DNA of 64,000 bases from Bacillota bacterium (lineage in GTDB: Bacteria > Bacillota > Clostridia > DSM-8532), in the NCBI GenBank assembly GCA_023411795.1, contig JAEYOK010000026.1, forward strand, positions 1 through 64,000, in the 5' to 3' direction. The notes beneath the pieces are model-generated. The model was given only the letters and a program-made list of their open reading frames with translations, did not search any database and was not told the origin of the DNA. How positions within the stretch are numbered: position 1 is the stretch's first letter; each line of letters opens with the position of its first letter. Positions 54,195-62,976 of this stretch are shown here, piece after piece. Position numbers and translations under genes: made by a program.

Positions 54195-54893
54195 CTACAG
54201 CTTATATTTCAATTTATCACCAAATATTTTGTATGGAATAATAAATACCTGAATGCCCTCAGAATAAGGTGCAATTGTGTATAAGGGGTAGAATATTACT
54301 ATCCCGTCATCGGTTAAGTAGTAATTTTTTGAATCGAAATATTTCTCTATATTCTCATCCAAATTTTCGAAATATTGGGCCGCACCCGTTATTTGTCTGC
54401 GCCTTGCTTCGGATTCAATAAGTCTTAAAATTATCGGCGTATAATCATAGTCTTTGACAAACAAGGAGTCCAGTGTAATAAGAGTGCCTCTTTCTGAGGG
54501 TCCTCCCCTGGGGGATTCCATTAGCCAGGTATTGCCTTTCCGGATTGTATTACCGTGAGCACCCCCTGTGAATTCATAAATATCATAGAAAAGACTGATC
54601 ATAGGTTTCCTGCAGTAAGTCGGTTCAAAAACCTCCACAAACTCAAAATTATGGAATGGAAAGCCCTGAGTTTTTGAAGCATTATACTGCTTTACTGCCG
54701 CTTGATATAGGCTTGTTGAGGCATAGCGGTAATTCTTCTGTGCTTTTTGCCTGTAATGTGTATTAAATCGCATGGTATTATTACTAAAGCCTTGAACTAA
54801 AAACGGATAGTTGATTTTTACATCGACCATTAATTCCTTATTATAGAATAACCGGTCTTTAATTGTCTGAGTTTTAATAAAATCGCACTTCAT
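54195..54893 (-). CDS. DUF3298-family protein
   Basis: This 232-residue protein has the DUF3298 (RsiV/PdaC-related) features: YDIYEFTGGAHGNTIRKGNTW in the middle, then an EARRRQITG helix and a YFDSKNYYLTDDGIVIFYP barrel segment with IAPYSEGIQVFIIPY. Related domains in RsiV bind lysozyme. No signal peptide or membrane helix is present, so a cytoplasmic location is predicted, unlike most relatives. Function unknown. A GAGGTGG ribosome site precedes the ATG. Confidence 0.8.
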   Translation of the reverse strand: MKCDFIKTQTIKDRLFYNKELMVDVKINYPFLVQGFSNNTMRFNTHYRQKAQKNYRYASTSLYQAAVKQYNASKTQGFPFHNFEFVEVFEPTYCRKPMISLFYDIYEFTGGAHGNTIRKGNTWLMESPRGGPSERGTLITLDSLFVKDYDYTPIILRLIESEARRRQITGAAQYFENLDENIEKYFDSKNYYLTDDGIVIFYPLYTIAPYSEGIQVFIIPYKIFGDKLKYKL

Positions 54894-54954
54894 TCATACC
54901 ACCTCACACTATTTTATTGAAGAAGGTTGAATTCTGTGCCCGTCCGTTATATTT

Positions 54955-55416
54955 TTATTTTTCTTTGAAAGGTTTACGTAAAAGGTTTGAATTATAGTAT
55001 TTTGGGTTACCGGTAACATCGTCCCCTACCCAAGAAGGCAGGTCAAAGGACTGGTTTTCTGACTCAAGCTCTATTTCAGCTATTACAAGGCCTTCGTTAG
55101 CCCCTAAGAACTCGTCTACTTCCCATACCATTCCATTGTAAGGAACCTTATATCTTAATTTTTCTATAAACCCGCCCTGACACAGGGTGAATAAGGACAG
55201 AGCATCTTCGTATGGTATAGGATATTCAAATTCCGGACGGCTCGCTCCGACAGTTGGACCCTTAATAGTAAGGAATGCTTTATCATCCGCAGTTCTGACT
55301 CGAACGGTACATCCTGGAAGACGGCCTAAGTAGCCTTGTTTATATAATATCCCTTTTACGTCTTTTTTATAGTCATCGTTTATAACCGTAAATTTTCGTT
55401 CAATTTCCCAGGCCAT
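54955..55416 (-). CDS. CYTH-domain protein (triphosphate tunnel metalloenzyme)
   Basis: This 153-residue protein has the ExExK signature MAWEIERKFTV and alternating basic and acidic strands (VRVRTADDKAFLTIKG, VWEVDEF, AEIELE). It is of the same size as bacterial CYTH triphosphatases that cleave inorganic tripolyphosphate or related substrates. The substrate is not readable. The ATG follows GGAGAAG. It follows a GGGAC-type repeat element and precedes the DUF3298 gene in the same direction. Confidence 0.9.
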   Translation of the reverse strand: MAWEIERKFTVINDDYKKDVKGILYKQGYLGRLPGCTVRVRTADDKAFLTIKGPTVGASRPEFEYPIPYEDALSLFTLCQGGFIEKLRYKVPYNGMVWEVDEFLGANEGLVIAEIELESENQSFDLPSWVGDDVTGNPKYYNSNLLRKPFKEK

Positions 55417-55431
55417 AATTTACTTCTCCTT

Positions 55432-55480
55432 CGGGACTTCAGTCCCGTGGTGGGACAGAGGGACAGGTCCCGTGTCCCAC
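55432..55480. repeat. GGGAC/GTCCC inverted-repeat element (copy 2)
   Basis: CGGGACT/AGTCCCG (55432-55447) is followed by nested TGGGACA (55451-55457) with TGTCCCA (55473-55479) and inner GGGAC/GTCCC. The GC-rich element stands out in an AT-rich gap before the CYTH gene and has the same GGGACA-n-GGGACAGGT pattern as copy 3. Confidence 0.75.
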
Positions 55481-55564
55481 TTCTTTACCCTTTATCAGTC
55501 TCACATAGCAATAAGGGGTTATTATGCATATAATATACAAGCATCAGTTTTATGAGAGTGCGCT

Positions 55565-56074
55565 ATGAAAATCAAGAATCTAAATTTCTTCACCAATATG
55601 ATTCTCACGAAGAAACCAGCTGCCGTAGCTAATATTGCCGGCGGAAGTCTAGCTCCTAATCTAACCGGAACGGTAAATTTTTATAATGCACATAGTGGCA
55701 CTTTGGTTGTTGCTGAAATCTATAATCTACCCAAGACAGCCGCTCCTACTGCAAACACAGCAGCAATAAACCCCTTTGGCTTCCATATCCATGAAGGGAA
55801 TACCTGTGAACAGGGAAACCCTGCAGATCCGTTCCAAGCTGCTATGGGGCATTATAATCCGACAAATATGCCTCATCCGCTTCATGCAGGAGATATGCCG
55901 GTATTGTTTGGGAATAACGGATATGCTTTTATGGTATTTTATACAGACAGGTTTACTCCTGAGCAGGTTGTAGGCAGAGCCGTTATAATACATCAGAACC
56001 CCGATGATTTCAGATCGCAGCCGGCAGGAAATTCAGGGAAAAGGTTAGCTTGCGGTATAATCAAACAAGCTTGA
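55565..56074 (+). CDS. Cu/Zn superoxide dismutase-like protein
   Basis: This 169-residue protein has SodC signatures: copper ligands in GFHIHEGNTC, a candidate bridging His in MGHYNP, zinc ligands in PLHAGD and the C-terminal GRAVIIHQNPDDF with GNSGKRLACGII, including the disulfide Cys pair. It would dismutate superoxide. No secretion signal is seen, unlike typical bacterial SodC, so it may be cytoplasmic. Some Firmicute relatives (YojM type) lack activity, but the ligand set here appears complete. The ribosome site is weak (GAGAGTG). Confidence 0.85.
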   Translation: MKIKNLNFFTNMILTKKPAAVANIAGGSLAPNLTGTVNFYNAHSGTLVVAEIYNLPKTAAPTANTAAINPFGFHIHEGNTCEQGNPADPFQAAMGHYNPTNMPHPLHAGDMPVLFGNNGYAFMVFYTDRFTPEQVVGRAVIIHQNPDDFRSQPAGNSGKRLACGIIKQA

Positions 56075-56078
56075 TAAT

Positions 56079-56147
56079 TGGGACAAGGGGACAGGTACCT
56101 TGATTGTTCTATCTGGACTGGGACAAGGTACCTGTCCCCTTGTCCCA
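56079..56147. repeat. GGGAC/GTCCC inverted-repeat element (copy 3)
   Basis: Two perfect 23-base arms (56079-56101 and 56125-56147) read GGGACAAGGGGACAGGTACC and its complement, with an extra ACTGGGACAAGG/CCTTGTCCCA overlap. It fills the gap between sodC-like and adh genes, ending just before the adh stop. It is typical of REP-like intergenic elements. Confidence 0.9.
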
Positions 56148-56163
56148 CCTTGTCCCAATCGCT

Positions 56164-57333
56164 TTATAGTGCCATCTTTAAGATGTTAAGTACATCATCG
56201 CGGTTAAGCGTCTTAAACGCACCAAGTGTGTAAGAACCTGATTCGGTACATTTATCGGCCATTTCCTCCAAATGGGATTCGTCGATGTTTGCCTGGCTAA
56301 GTCTAATAGGCAGACCAATGGATGTGAAGAATGCTTCCAAGGCTGCAATGCCTTTTAGAGCAGTTTCTTCAATATCAAAACAGTTATAATCAACGTTCCA
56401 TATTCTGTGGGCATATTGGGCGAATCTGTTTATATCATTCTTATAAACATACTTCATCCAAGCGGGAAAAACTATAGCCAGACCGGCGCCGTGGGCAATA
56501 TCATATATAGCGCTCAACTCATGCTCTATTCCATGAGAAGCCCAATCCCCAATACGTCCCGTATTAAGAAGGTTATTGTGAGCTACTGTTCCTGCCCACA
56601 TTATCTCTGAACGGGCAGCGTAGTCGGTAGGATTACTTAGAACTCGTGGCACATTGAGAATCATTGTTTTGAAAGTTGCTTCACATAGCCTGTCTGTTAA
56701 TTCAACATCCTTTACGTTGGTAAAATACCTCTCCATAATATGGGCCATTATGTCTGCAGTTCCACAGGCTGTTTGATAATCAGGAAGCGTGAAAGTAAGC
56801 TCAGGGTTCATAATTGCGAATACGGGATAGAGAAGGCCATCGGTAAGCCCTCTTTTAAACCAGCCGTCTTCATTAGTAATAACGGCGCTATCACTTGATT
56901 CGCTACCTGCGGCGGGTATAGTTAAAACAACGCCTACCGGTAATGATTGTGTTGGAGCGGTTTTGTAAGTATAGAAATCCCAGACATTTCCTTCATAGGG
57001 GACACCAACTGCAATAGTTTTTGCTGAGTCAATGACACTCCCGCCTCCGACAGCGAGGATAAAGTTAATTCCGTTTTCCCGGCAAATCTTTATGCCTTCC
57101 TGTACTAGTGAGAGACGCGGGTTGGGGAGAACCCCGGGAAGCTCAAAAACCTCAATGCCTGCTTCCTTAAGTGACTTTAGAACTCTGTCATATAGCCCGG
57201 ATTTTATAATACTTCCCCCACCGTAGTGTAGAAGCACCTTATCGCTATATAGTTTAGTTTCTTTGCCAACAGAAGTCTCAGTGTCTTTACCAAAGATAAT
57301 TTTTGTCGGGTTTCTAAAAACAAAATTATTCAT
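56164..57333 (-). CDS. Iron-containing alcohol dehydrogenase (butanol dehydrogenase-like)
   Basis: This 389-residue group III dehydrogenase has the NAD(P) motif GGGSVIDSAK, and metal ligands in TADIMAHIMERYF, HGIEHELSAIYDIAHGAGLAIVFP. The start NNFVFRNPTKIIFG matches BdhA/YugJ proteins. It reduces aldehydes such as butyraldehyde to alcohols during fermentation. GGAGGGA precedes the ATG. It is transcribed away from the CDP-sugar operon; its 3' end touches a REP-like element. Confidence 0.93.
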   Translation of the reverse strand: MNNFVFRNPTKIIFGKDTETSVGKETKLYSDKVLLHYGGGSIIKSGLYDRVLKSLKEAGIEVFELPGVLPNPRLSLVQEGIKICRENGINFILAVGGGSVIDSAKTIAVGVPYEGNVWDFYTYKTAPTQSLPVGVVLTIPAAGSESSDSAVITNEDGWFKRGLTDGLLYPVFAIMNPELTFTLPDYQTACGTADIMAHIMERYFTNVKDVELTDRLCEATFKTMILNVPRVLSNPTDYAARSEIMWAGTVAHNNLLNTGRIGDWASHGIEHELSAIYDIAHGAGLAIVFPAWMKYVYKNDINRFAQYAHRIWNVDYNCFDIEETALKGIAALEAFFTSIGLPIRLSQANIDESHLEEMADKCTESGSYTLGAFKTLNRDDVLNILKMAL

Positions 57334-57476
57334 ACGTTTCCCTCCATATCATTCTACTATGTATTTTACCTCATTTTACATAGATTAGAAACATGATATT
57401 TAGCATTCTTTCACCCTTCATGATTCCTGAACATAAGATATAAATGAAGGTACAACCATCGTATGGAGGAGAAAGG

Positions 57477-58241
57477 ATGAAAGTTGTTATACTTTGCGGA
57501 GGTAAAGGACTTAGGATGTATGAGCTGACAGAGGACATGCCCAAGCCAATGGCCCTGGTCTGTGGCAAACCCATGCTCTGGCATATCATGATGAATTATA
57601 AGCACTTTGGATTTAATGATTTTATTCTTTTGTTAGGATATAAAGGTGAAAAAATCAAGGAATATTTTATGGATTATAACTGGAAACAGCATGATTTTAA
57701 GCTTGATACAGGAAAAGGGAGCTATGAGCTTTTGGAGAAGAATGAATCATTTAATATAACATTTCTGGATACAGGGATTGAAACTATGACAGGAAGCCGC
57801 ATAAAAAAAGCAAGAAAACATATAGGTGACGAGACATTCATGGTGACTTATGGTGACGGCCTGTCAAATATTAATATAAATAGTCTTTTATCTTATCACA
57901 AAGAAATGGGAAAACTCGCGACAGTAACGGGGATTGATAAGAAAACCCAGTATGGGACATTAACCGTTGAAAACGGCATAGCCACATCTTTTAAGGAAAA
58001 AGAAAGCTCCGGTGGAGTAATAAACGGAGGTTTCTTTGTGTTTGAGCCTGGTGTATTCGATTATATTACCGACCAGACCAATTGTGTATTAGAGGAACAA
58101 CCTCTGAGGAATTTGTCTAAAGATGGACAACTGGCTGTTTATCTTCACGAAGGATTCTGGACTGCCTGCGACACTTACAGTGATATTTTAAAGATTAATA
58201 AGCAATGTGAGAGTCAAGAAAATCAATGGAAGGCATGGTAG
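57477..58241 (+). CDS. rfbF: Glucose-1-phosphate cytidylyltransferase-like nucleotidyltransferase
   Basis: This 254-residue sugar-nucleotide synthase has VVILCGGKGLRMYELTEDMPKP, where the canonical RxxExT motif is present in altered spacing, plus VTYGDGLSNI (metal site) and GGFFVFEPGVFDYI. It matches RfbF, which makes CDP-glucose. The ATG at 57477 follows GGAGGAGAAAGG; an upstream in-frame start is unlikely. It begins an operon with a dehydratase and two glycosyltransferases. Confidence 0.88.
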   Translation: MKVVILCGGKGLRMYELTEDMPKPMALVCGKPMLWHIMMNYKHFGFNDFILLLGYKGEKIKEYFMDYNWKQHDFKLDTGKGSYELLEKNESFNITFLDTGIETMTGSRIKKARKHIGDETFMVTYGDGLSNININSLLSYHKEMGKLATVTGIDKKTQYGTLTVENGIATSFKEKESSGGVINGGFFVFEPGVFDYITDQTNCVLEEQPLRNLSKDGQLAVYLHEGFWTACDTYSDILKINKQCESQENQWKAW

Positions 58242-58246
58242 ATATT

Positions 58247-59221
58247 ATGGAATTTTGGAAAGGTAAAAACGTCTTCCTGACAGGCTGTACAGGGTTTTTA
58301 GGAAGCTATTTGGCAAAAGAATTAGTAAGTCTTGGAGCAAATGTAATCGGACTTGTGAGGGATGTTATCCCTAAATCTAATCTTTATGATGGTGATGAAC
58401 ATAAGCAAATTAATATGGTAATGGGTTCTCTTGAAGATGTGTTACTTTTGGAGCGGACACTGGGAGAATATGAAATAGATACTGTGTTCCATGTGGCAGC
58501 CCAAGCCATAGTAGGAATAGCTAACAGAAACCCTTTGAGCACTTTTGAGGCCAATATAAGGGGTACATATAATTTGCTGGAAGCTGCAAGGCGTAGCCCG
58601 CTTATTAAGCGAATTGTGGTCGCATCAAGCGACAAAGCATACGGAGATCAGATACAGCTACCATACCATGAGGATATGCCCCTGCAGGGAAGACACCCCT
58701 ATGATGTTTCAAAAAGCTGCACCGATTTAATAGCCCAAGCGTATCATAAAACATATTCACTTCCCGTATGTATCACACGTTGCGGGAACCTATATGGGGG
58801 AGGAGATTTGAATTTTAATCGCATTATTCCCCAGACAATACGAAGCATATTAAACGGAGAAGCTCCTGTTATAAGAAGTGATGGGACCTTTATCCGTGAT
58901 TATTTTTATGTTGAAGATGCGGTTAAAGCTTATCTTTTACTGGGTGAAAAAATGAATGAGCTAGGCCTTGAAGGTCAGGCATTTAACTTCAGCAATGAAA
59001 TTCAGCTAACTGTTAAAGAGCTTGTAGACAAGATTCTGTTACTTATGAAAAGCGATTTAAAACCCATTGTTTTGAATCAAGGGAGTAATGAGATAAAGCA
59101 TCAGTATCTTTCGGCAGAGAAAGCCAGAGAGGTTCTGGGGTGGACACCCTTCTTCACAGTTGAAGAAGGTTTAAAAAAGACAATTGATTGGTACAGTAAA
59201 TTTTTAAGGGAGGAAGCTTGA
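58247..59221 (+). CDS. rfbG: CDP-glucose 4,6-dehydratase-like SDR enzyme
   Basis: This is a 324-residue extended SDR. The NAD motif TGCTGFLGSYL is at the N-terminus; the catalytic Tyr and Lys are in PYDVSKS, with SSDKAYG before it. It would convert CDP-glucose to CDP-4-keto-6-deoxyglucose. The start is uncertain: ATG 58247 gives the family-typical MEFWKGKNV and lies 5 bp after the upstream stop, while in-frame ATGs at 58226 and 58235 overlap rfbF. No reductase or epimerase follows, so the final sugar is unclear; a general NDP-sugar epimerase is an alternative. Confidence 0.82.
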   Translation: MEFWKGKNVFLTGCTGFLGSYLAKELVSLGANVIGLVRDVIPKSNLYDGDEHKQINMVMGSLEDVLLLERTLGEYEIDTVFHVAAQAIVGIANRNPLSTFEANIRGTYNLLEAARRSPLIKRIVVASSDKAYGDQIQLPYHEDMPLQGRHPYDVSKSCTDLIAQAYHKTYSLPVCITRCGNLYGGGDLNFNRIIPQTIRSILNGEAPVIRSDGTFIRDYFYVEDAVKAYLLLGEKMNELGLEGQAFNFSNEIQLTVKELVDKILLLMKSDLKPIVLNQGSNEIKHQYLSAEKAREVLGWTPFFTVEEGLKKTIDWYSKFLREEA

Positions 59222-60453
59222 AAAACGTGAAAGCGAGTATTATCATTCCATCCTATAATGCGAGACAACGGCTTTATTATAACCTGACTGCGCTGAATAA
59301 TCAGAGCTATAAAGGGGATGACATAGAGGTCATAGTTATTGATAATGGCTCAAATGATAATACAATGGAAATGCTTAAAGCCTTTCAACTAAAATACCCT
59401 ATGAAAATATTGAGGGTAGATAAGAACAGAGGTATTGCCCAAGGAAGAAACGAGGGAGTAAAAAAAGCTGAGGGTGATATTCTCATTTTTCATGACAGCG
59501 ATATGCTGGCGTCAAGGAATTTCATAAAACAGCATCTTAAGGAGCATGAGGAGCCAAATGTGGTAGTTTGCGGGCTTTTTTGGCGCAGAATATTCACTTA
59601 TTACTATAAGGGATTCACACCCGACCAGATTCAGAATTTTGAAATGGTTCGTAAAGATTTAGGCATGAAAAGGTTGTCCCTGTATTGGGATGAGTATCCT
59701 CTTATGTCAGAGGACCAGATAAAAAATGAAGATCTCTGGCCTTACAGCTTTGATCTTGATTTTGGCTTTATAAATGGTTTAAGAGAAATAATTAAAACAT
59801 ATGGCCGGGAGTTTAAGGGCTACTATTTGCCATGGCGCTTTAGTATTACAAACAATTTTTCGGTGGAACGTCAAAAGGTTATTGATGTGGGTATGTTCGA
59901 CTCCAATATCGTACGGTACGGATATGAGGATTATGATCTGGGCGTTAGGCTATACAAATCAGGTTGCAGATTTGTTATGGCCGATAATATTGTAAGTCTC
60001 CATCAGGAGCATCCCCCAAATTACAGAGCAGGTGATTTGGTGACAAATATAAACTTTATGTGTGATAAATATAATAATATTTACTTCATTGATATCCCTT
60101 TGGTGTGTATGAGCGACAGCCTGAATATCGGCCCAGAGCAATTAAACGGAATAGCGGGAGATATAGAGAAGTTGCTAAAGAACACCCAAAATAACGATAT
60201 GTTAGAACTGTTTCTTGATACTTTGCAGGTATTGAGGAGACGTTTCTATTTACCGGCCGAGGAAAACAGTAAACAGGTATTTACAAAGATTATACACAAG
60301 CTGGACTATTATGTAAAAAAGGCTTTCCAGCTTGAAAAAGATGAGGGCGTAGATTACTTTATAAAGCAGCTTTCGTCAATGCTAAAAATGGCATTTGATA
60401 TAGATTTCAACAGGCTGATGAATGCTAATCAGAAAAAGGAAGGTAAGGTATGA
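59218..60453 (+). CDS. Family 2 glycosyltransferase
   Basis: This 411-residue GT-A enzyme has ASIIIPSYNARQRL and VIDNGSNDNTMEMLKAF, the DxD-type HDSDML near residue 98, and the acceptor-site GYEDYDLGVRLYKSG near 240. A C-terminal helical part (about 300-411) has no clear match. The TTG start follows GGGAGGAAGC and overlaps the dehydratase stop (TTGA). It likely adds a sugar, maybe the CDP-6-deoxy product, to a surface glycan. Confidence 0.88.
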   Translation: MKNVKASIIIPSYNARQRLYYNLTALNNQSYKGDDIEVIVIDNGSNDNTMEMLKAFQLKYPMKILRVDKNRGIAQGRNEGVKKAEGDILIFHDSDMLASRNFIKQHLKEHEEPNVVVCGLFWRRIFTYYYKGFTPDQIQNFEMVRKDLGMKRLSLYWDEYPLMSEDQIKNEDLWPYSFDLDFGFINGLREIIKTYGREFKGYYLPWRFSITNNFSVERQKVIDVGMFDSNIVRYGYEDYDLGVRLYKSGCRFVMADNIVSLHQEHPPNYRAGDLVTNINFMCDKYNNIYFIDIPLVCMSDSLNIGPEQLNGIAGDIEKLLKNTQNNDMLELFLDTLQVLRRRFYLPAEENSKQVFTKIIHKLDYYVKKAFQLEKDEGVDYFIKQLSSMLKMAFDIDFNRLMNANQKKEGKV

Positions 60454-61382
60454 GTAAGTATCATTTCTCAACTGTGGTCTCCCAGGACCATTTATATAAG
60501 TATCTTACAATGGTTTCATCTCTAAGGAATACCATAAAAGATTTTAAGATATACACAATGTGTGTAAATGAAATAGTGTGGCACATTTTGAACAAAATAA
60601 ATATAGAGGAAATTGTACCGATAATGCTTAGCGATGTCCATAGCGATATGCTTGAAAAAGCCAAAGAAGACAGACCCTTTCAAGCCTTTTGCTGGACATT
60701 GAAGCCGATCACTTTGCAATATGTTATGGAAAAGCATTCCGATTGCGATTATTTTGCTCATTTGGATGCCGATCTTTTTTTCTTTGAAAGTCCGTTGAAC
60801 ATATTCATGGAAAACCCCGGTGCGTCTTTATTTCTTACTCATCATAGAAATTCCAGGGACTTTTTGAAATACTATGGTTCAACGGGAGTTTTTAATACGG
60901 GTTTTGTCGGTTGTAAAAATGATAACACAGCATATAATGCTGTTTCAAAATGGAAAAGCCAGTGCCTTTTGTTCTGTCCCATTGTAGAAGATCCGATTCA
61001 TAAGGTTTTCGGTGACCAAAGGTATGTTGAGACCTGGCCAGATGAATACCGAAACGTTCATGTGGTTCGCAGCCCGGGAGTTAATACCGCATTATGGAAT
61101 ATACAGAACTACTCTGTTTCAATTAAAAATGAAAAGGTTCATGTGGATAATCAACCTCTTGTTTTCTACCACTTTTCAGGCCTGACCATAATAAGCCGGA
61201 ATGAGTTCAATCTTAACTGGTATTATCATATAGATGACCCAATAGTACTAAAGCAAATATACTTGCCCTATGTAAACACACTAATGCATATAATGGCTGA
61301 AATGAATCGATATTTTCCCTGGTTCATTGCAGGATTTCTACCTCGTGAACACACACCGGACACCCATTACCTTGCAATTTAG
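60450..61382 (+). CDS. Putative glycosyltransferase of uncertain family
   Basis: This 310-residue protein starts with KYHFSTVVSQDHLYKYLTMV and has FAHLDADLFFFESP (a DxD metal site near residue 105), followed by STGVFNTGFVGC. The pattern resembles nucleotide-diphospho-sugar transferases of the GT-A fold, but I cannot place it in a known family. ATG 60450 overlaps the GT2 stop by 4 bp. Its stop TAG (61380-61382) is the first triplet of a TAGACACG repeat in the REP-like element, so its natural C-terminus may have been trimmed. Confidence 0.7.
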   Translation: MSKYHFSTVVSQDHLYKYLTMVSSLRNTIKDFKIYTMCVNEIVWHILNKINIEEIVPIMLSDVHSDMLEKAKEDRPFQAFCWTLKPITLQYVMEKHSDCDYFAHLDADLFFFESPLNIFMENPGASLFLTHHRNSRDFLKYYGSTGVFNTGFVGCKNDNTAYNAVSKWKSQCLLFCPIVEDPIHKVFGDQRYVETWPDEYRNVHVVRSPGVNTALWNIQNYSVSIKNEKVHVDNQPLVFYHFSGLTIISRNEFNLNWYYHIDDPIVLKQIYLPYVNTLMHIMAEMNRYFPWFIAGFLPREHTPDTHYLAI

Positions 61383-61497
61383 ACACGTAGACACGGGGAC
61401 GGTTCTCCTGTCTATCCCCGTGTCTATCCCCGTGTCTATTCCCGTGTCTATTGAGAACCGTCCCCATGTCTAGACAGGAGAACCGTCCCCGTGTCTA
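61380..61497. repeat. GGGAC/GTCCC inverted-repeat element (copy 4), overlapping two gene ends
   Basis: Perfect 27-base inverted arms lie at 61388-61414 and 61471-61497 (core GGGGACGGTTCTCC). A third, inverted partial unit is at 61449-61472, and three tandem 12-base units of the type ATCCCCGTGTCT lie at 61414-61449. The outer copies start with TAGACA. The left edge provides the stop of the glycosyltransferase gene. The right arm encodes the last eight residues and stop of citrate synthase. It looks like a REP-type mobile element. Confidence 0.9.
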
Positions 61498-62855
61498 TCT
61501 TCCATAGAAACATAGTCACGTCGCGGAGAAATGCTCTTGTAAGCAGGACGTATTATCTTACCGTTGTTGACTATTTCCTCTATCCGGTGAGCACTCCAGC
61601 CTGCGATTCTCGAAATGGCAAATACAGGGGTAAAAAGTTCTTCCGGAATTTCAAGCATACGATATACAAAACCTGAGTAAAAATCTATGTTGGCACTAAC
61701 ACCCTTGTATATTTTACGATATCTGCTTATAACATTAGGCGCTAAAGTCTCTATTTTAGAGTAAAGTTTAAATTCATTATCAAGACCCTTATGATGAGCA
61801 AGCTTTCCTACATAGTCTTTAAATATTTCTGCTCTTGGGTCCGACAAAGAATAGACGGCATGTCCCATACCGTAGATAAGACCTGAACGGTCAAAGGCTT
61901 CTTTTTTAAGCATTTTTTCTAGATAAGTTGAAATTTCCTCGTCATCGTCCCAATCCTTGATTTGTTCTTTCAAATGATCAAACATTTGGACAACCTTTAC
62001 GTTAGCTCCACCATGTCTTGGACCTTTTAAAGAACCTAAAGCCGCCGCCATAACAGAGTAAGTGTCTGTTCCTGTTGAAGTGACTACATGAGTGGTGAAG
62101 GTAGAGTTGTTACCACCACCGTGCTCGGCATGAAGCACCAGTGCAAGGTCAAGAAGGGTCGCCTCTAACTTGGAATATTTACTGTCCGGTCTCAACATGT
62201 GTAAAATATTTTCTGCGGTACTGAGTTCTGGCCTGGGACTGTGGATATACAGGCTGTTTTTTCCGAAATAGTGGGTATAAGCCTGATAACCGTAAACAGC
62301 CAATAAAGGAAAGTAAGCTATCATTTCAAGGCACTGCCGTAATACATTCGGAATGGAATTATCGTCGGCATTGTCGTCAAAGCTATACAAAGCCAGCACA
62401 CTTCGTGACAAAACATTCATCAGATCTTTACAAGGCGCTTTCATTATCATATCCCGTGTAAAGTCAGTAGGAAGCTTCCTTAAATGTGCAAGATTTTGCT
62501 CGAATTTTTTAAGGGTTAATTTGTCGGGTAAATTTCCAAACAGGAGCAAATAACAGATTTCTTCAAACCCGAATCTATCCTCTGATATGAAACCACTGAC
62601 CAACTCCTCTATATCGTAACCTCTGTAATAGAGTTTACCCGGGCATGGGATCATTTCACTTTCATCGATAATATAGGAGCGCACCTCACCGATTTCAGTC
62701 AGCCCGGCCAGCACACCTTTTCCGCTGATATCCCGAAGGCCCCTTTTTACATCATATTTACTGTAAAGCTCAGGGTCGATAGCGCTGCATTCTGTGGCTA
62801 AATCTGCTAATGGGGCAATCCAGTCTTTATTAATGCTGTTTTTATTCATAAGCAT
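61470..62855 (-). CDS. Citrate synthase
   Basis: This 461-residue enzyme condenses acetyl-CoA and oxaloacetate. Catalytic motifs are LHAEHGGGNNSTFT, GSLKGPRHGGAN and GMGHAVYSLSDPRAEIF (His and Asp of the active site). An N-terminal extension of about 45 residues precedes DISGKGVLAGLTEIG, as in other clostridial forms. AGGAGG precedes two ATGs (62855 and 62849); either could start. The last eight residues (RHGDGSPV) and stop come from a REP-like element. In anaerobes it usually feeds glutamate synthesis, matching gdhA in this window. Confidence 0.94.
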   Translation of the reverse strand: MLMNKNSINKDWIAPLADLATECSAIDPELYSKYDVKRGLRDISGKGVLAGLTEIGEVRSYIIDESEMIPCPGKLYYRGYDIEELVSGFISEDRFGFEEICYLLLFGNLPDKLTLKKFEQNLAHLRKLPTDFTRDMIMKAPCKDLMNVLSRSVLALYSFDDNADDNSIPNVLRQCLEMIAYFPLLAVYGYQAYTHYFGKNSLYIHSPRPELSTAENILHMLRPDSKYSKLEATLLDLALVLHAEHGGGNNSTFTTHVVTSTGTDTYSVMAAALGSLKGPRHGGANVKVVQMFDHLKEQIKDWDDDEEISTYLEKMLKKEAFDRSGLIYGMGHAVYSLSDPRAEIFKDYVGKLAHHKGLDNEFKLYSKIETLAPNVISRYRKIYKGVSANIDFYSGFVYRMLEIPEELFTPVFAISRIAGWSAHRIEEIVNNGKIIRPAYKSISPRRDYVSMEDRHGDGSPV

Positions 62856-62976
62856 TACACCTCCTATTTTTTGGGATTGGTATTATTATACATGATTTTC
62901 CATGATATCTGAACTATTTTATATTTGATTGATTAGTCTTAATTATGGGTAACTATAAACCACTGGAGTTGATATT

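Noticed and set aside
61414..61449. CRISPR-like short repeat cluster
   Set aside because: The units are 12 bases with no spacers between them, inside a palindromic element, and no cas genes are nearby.
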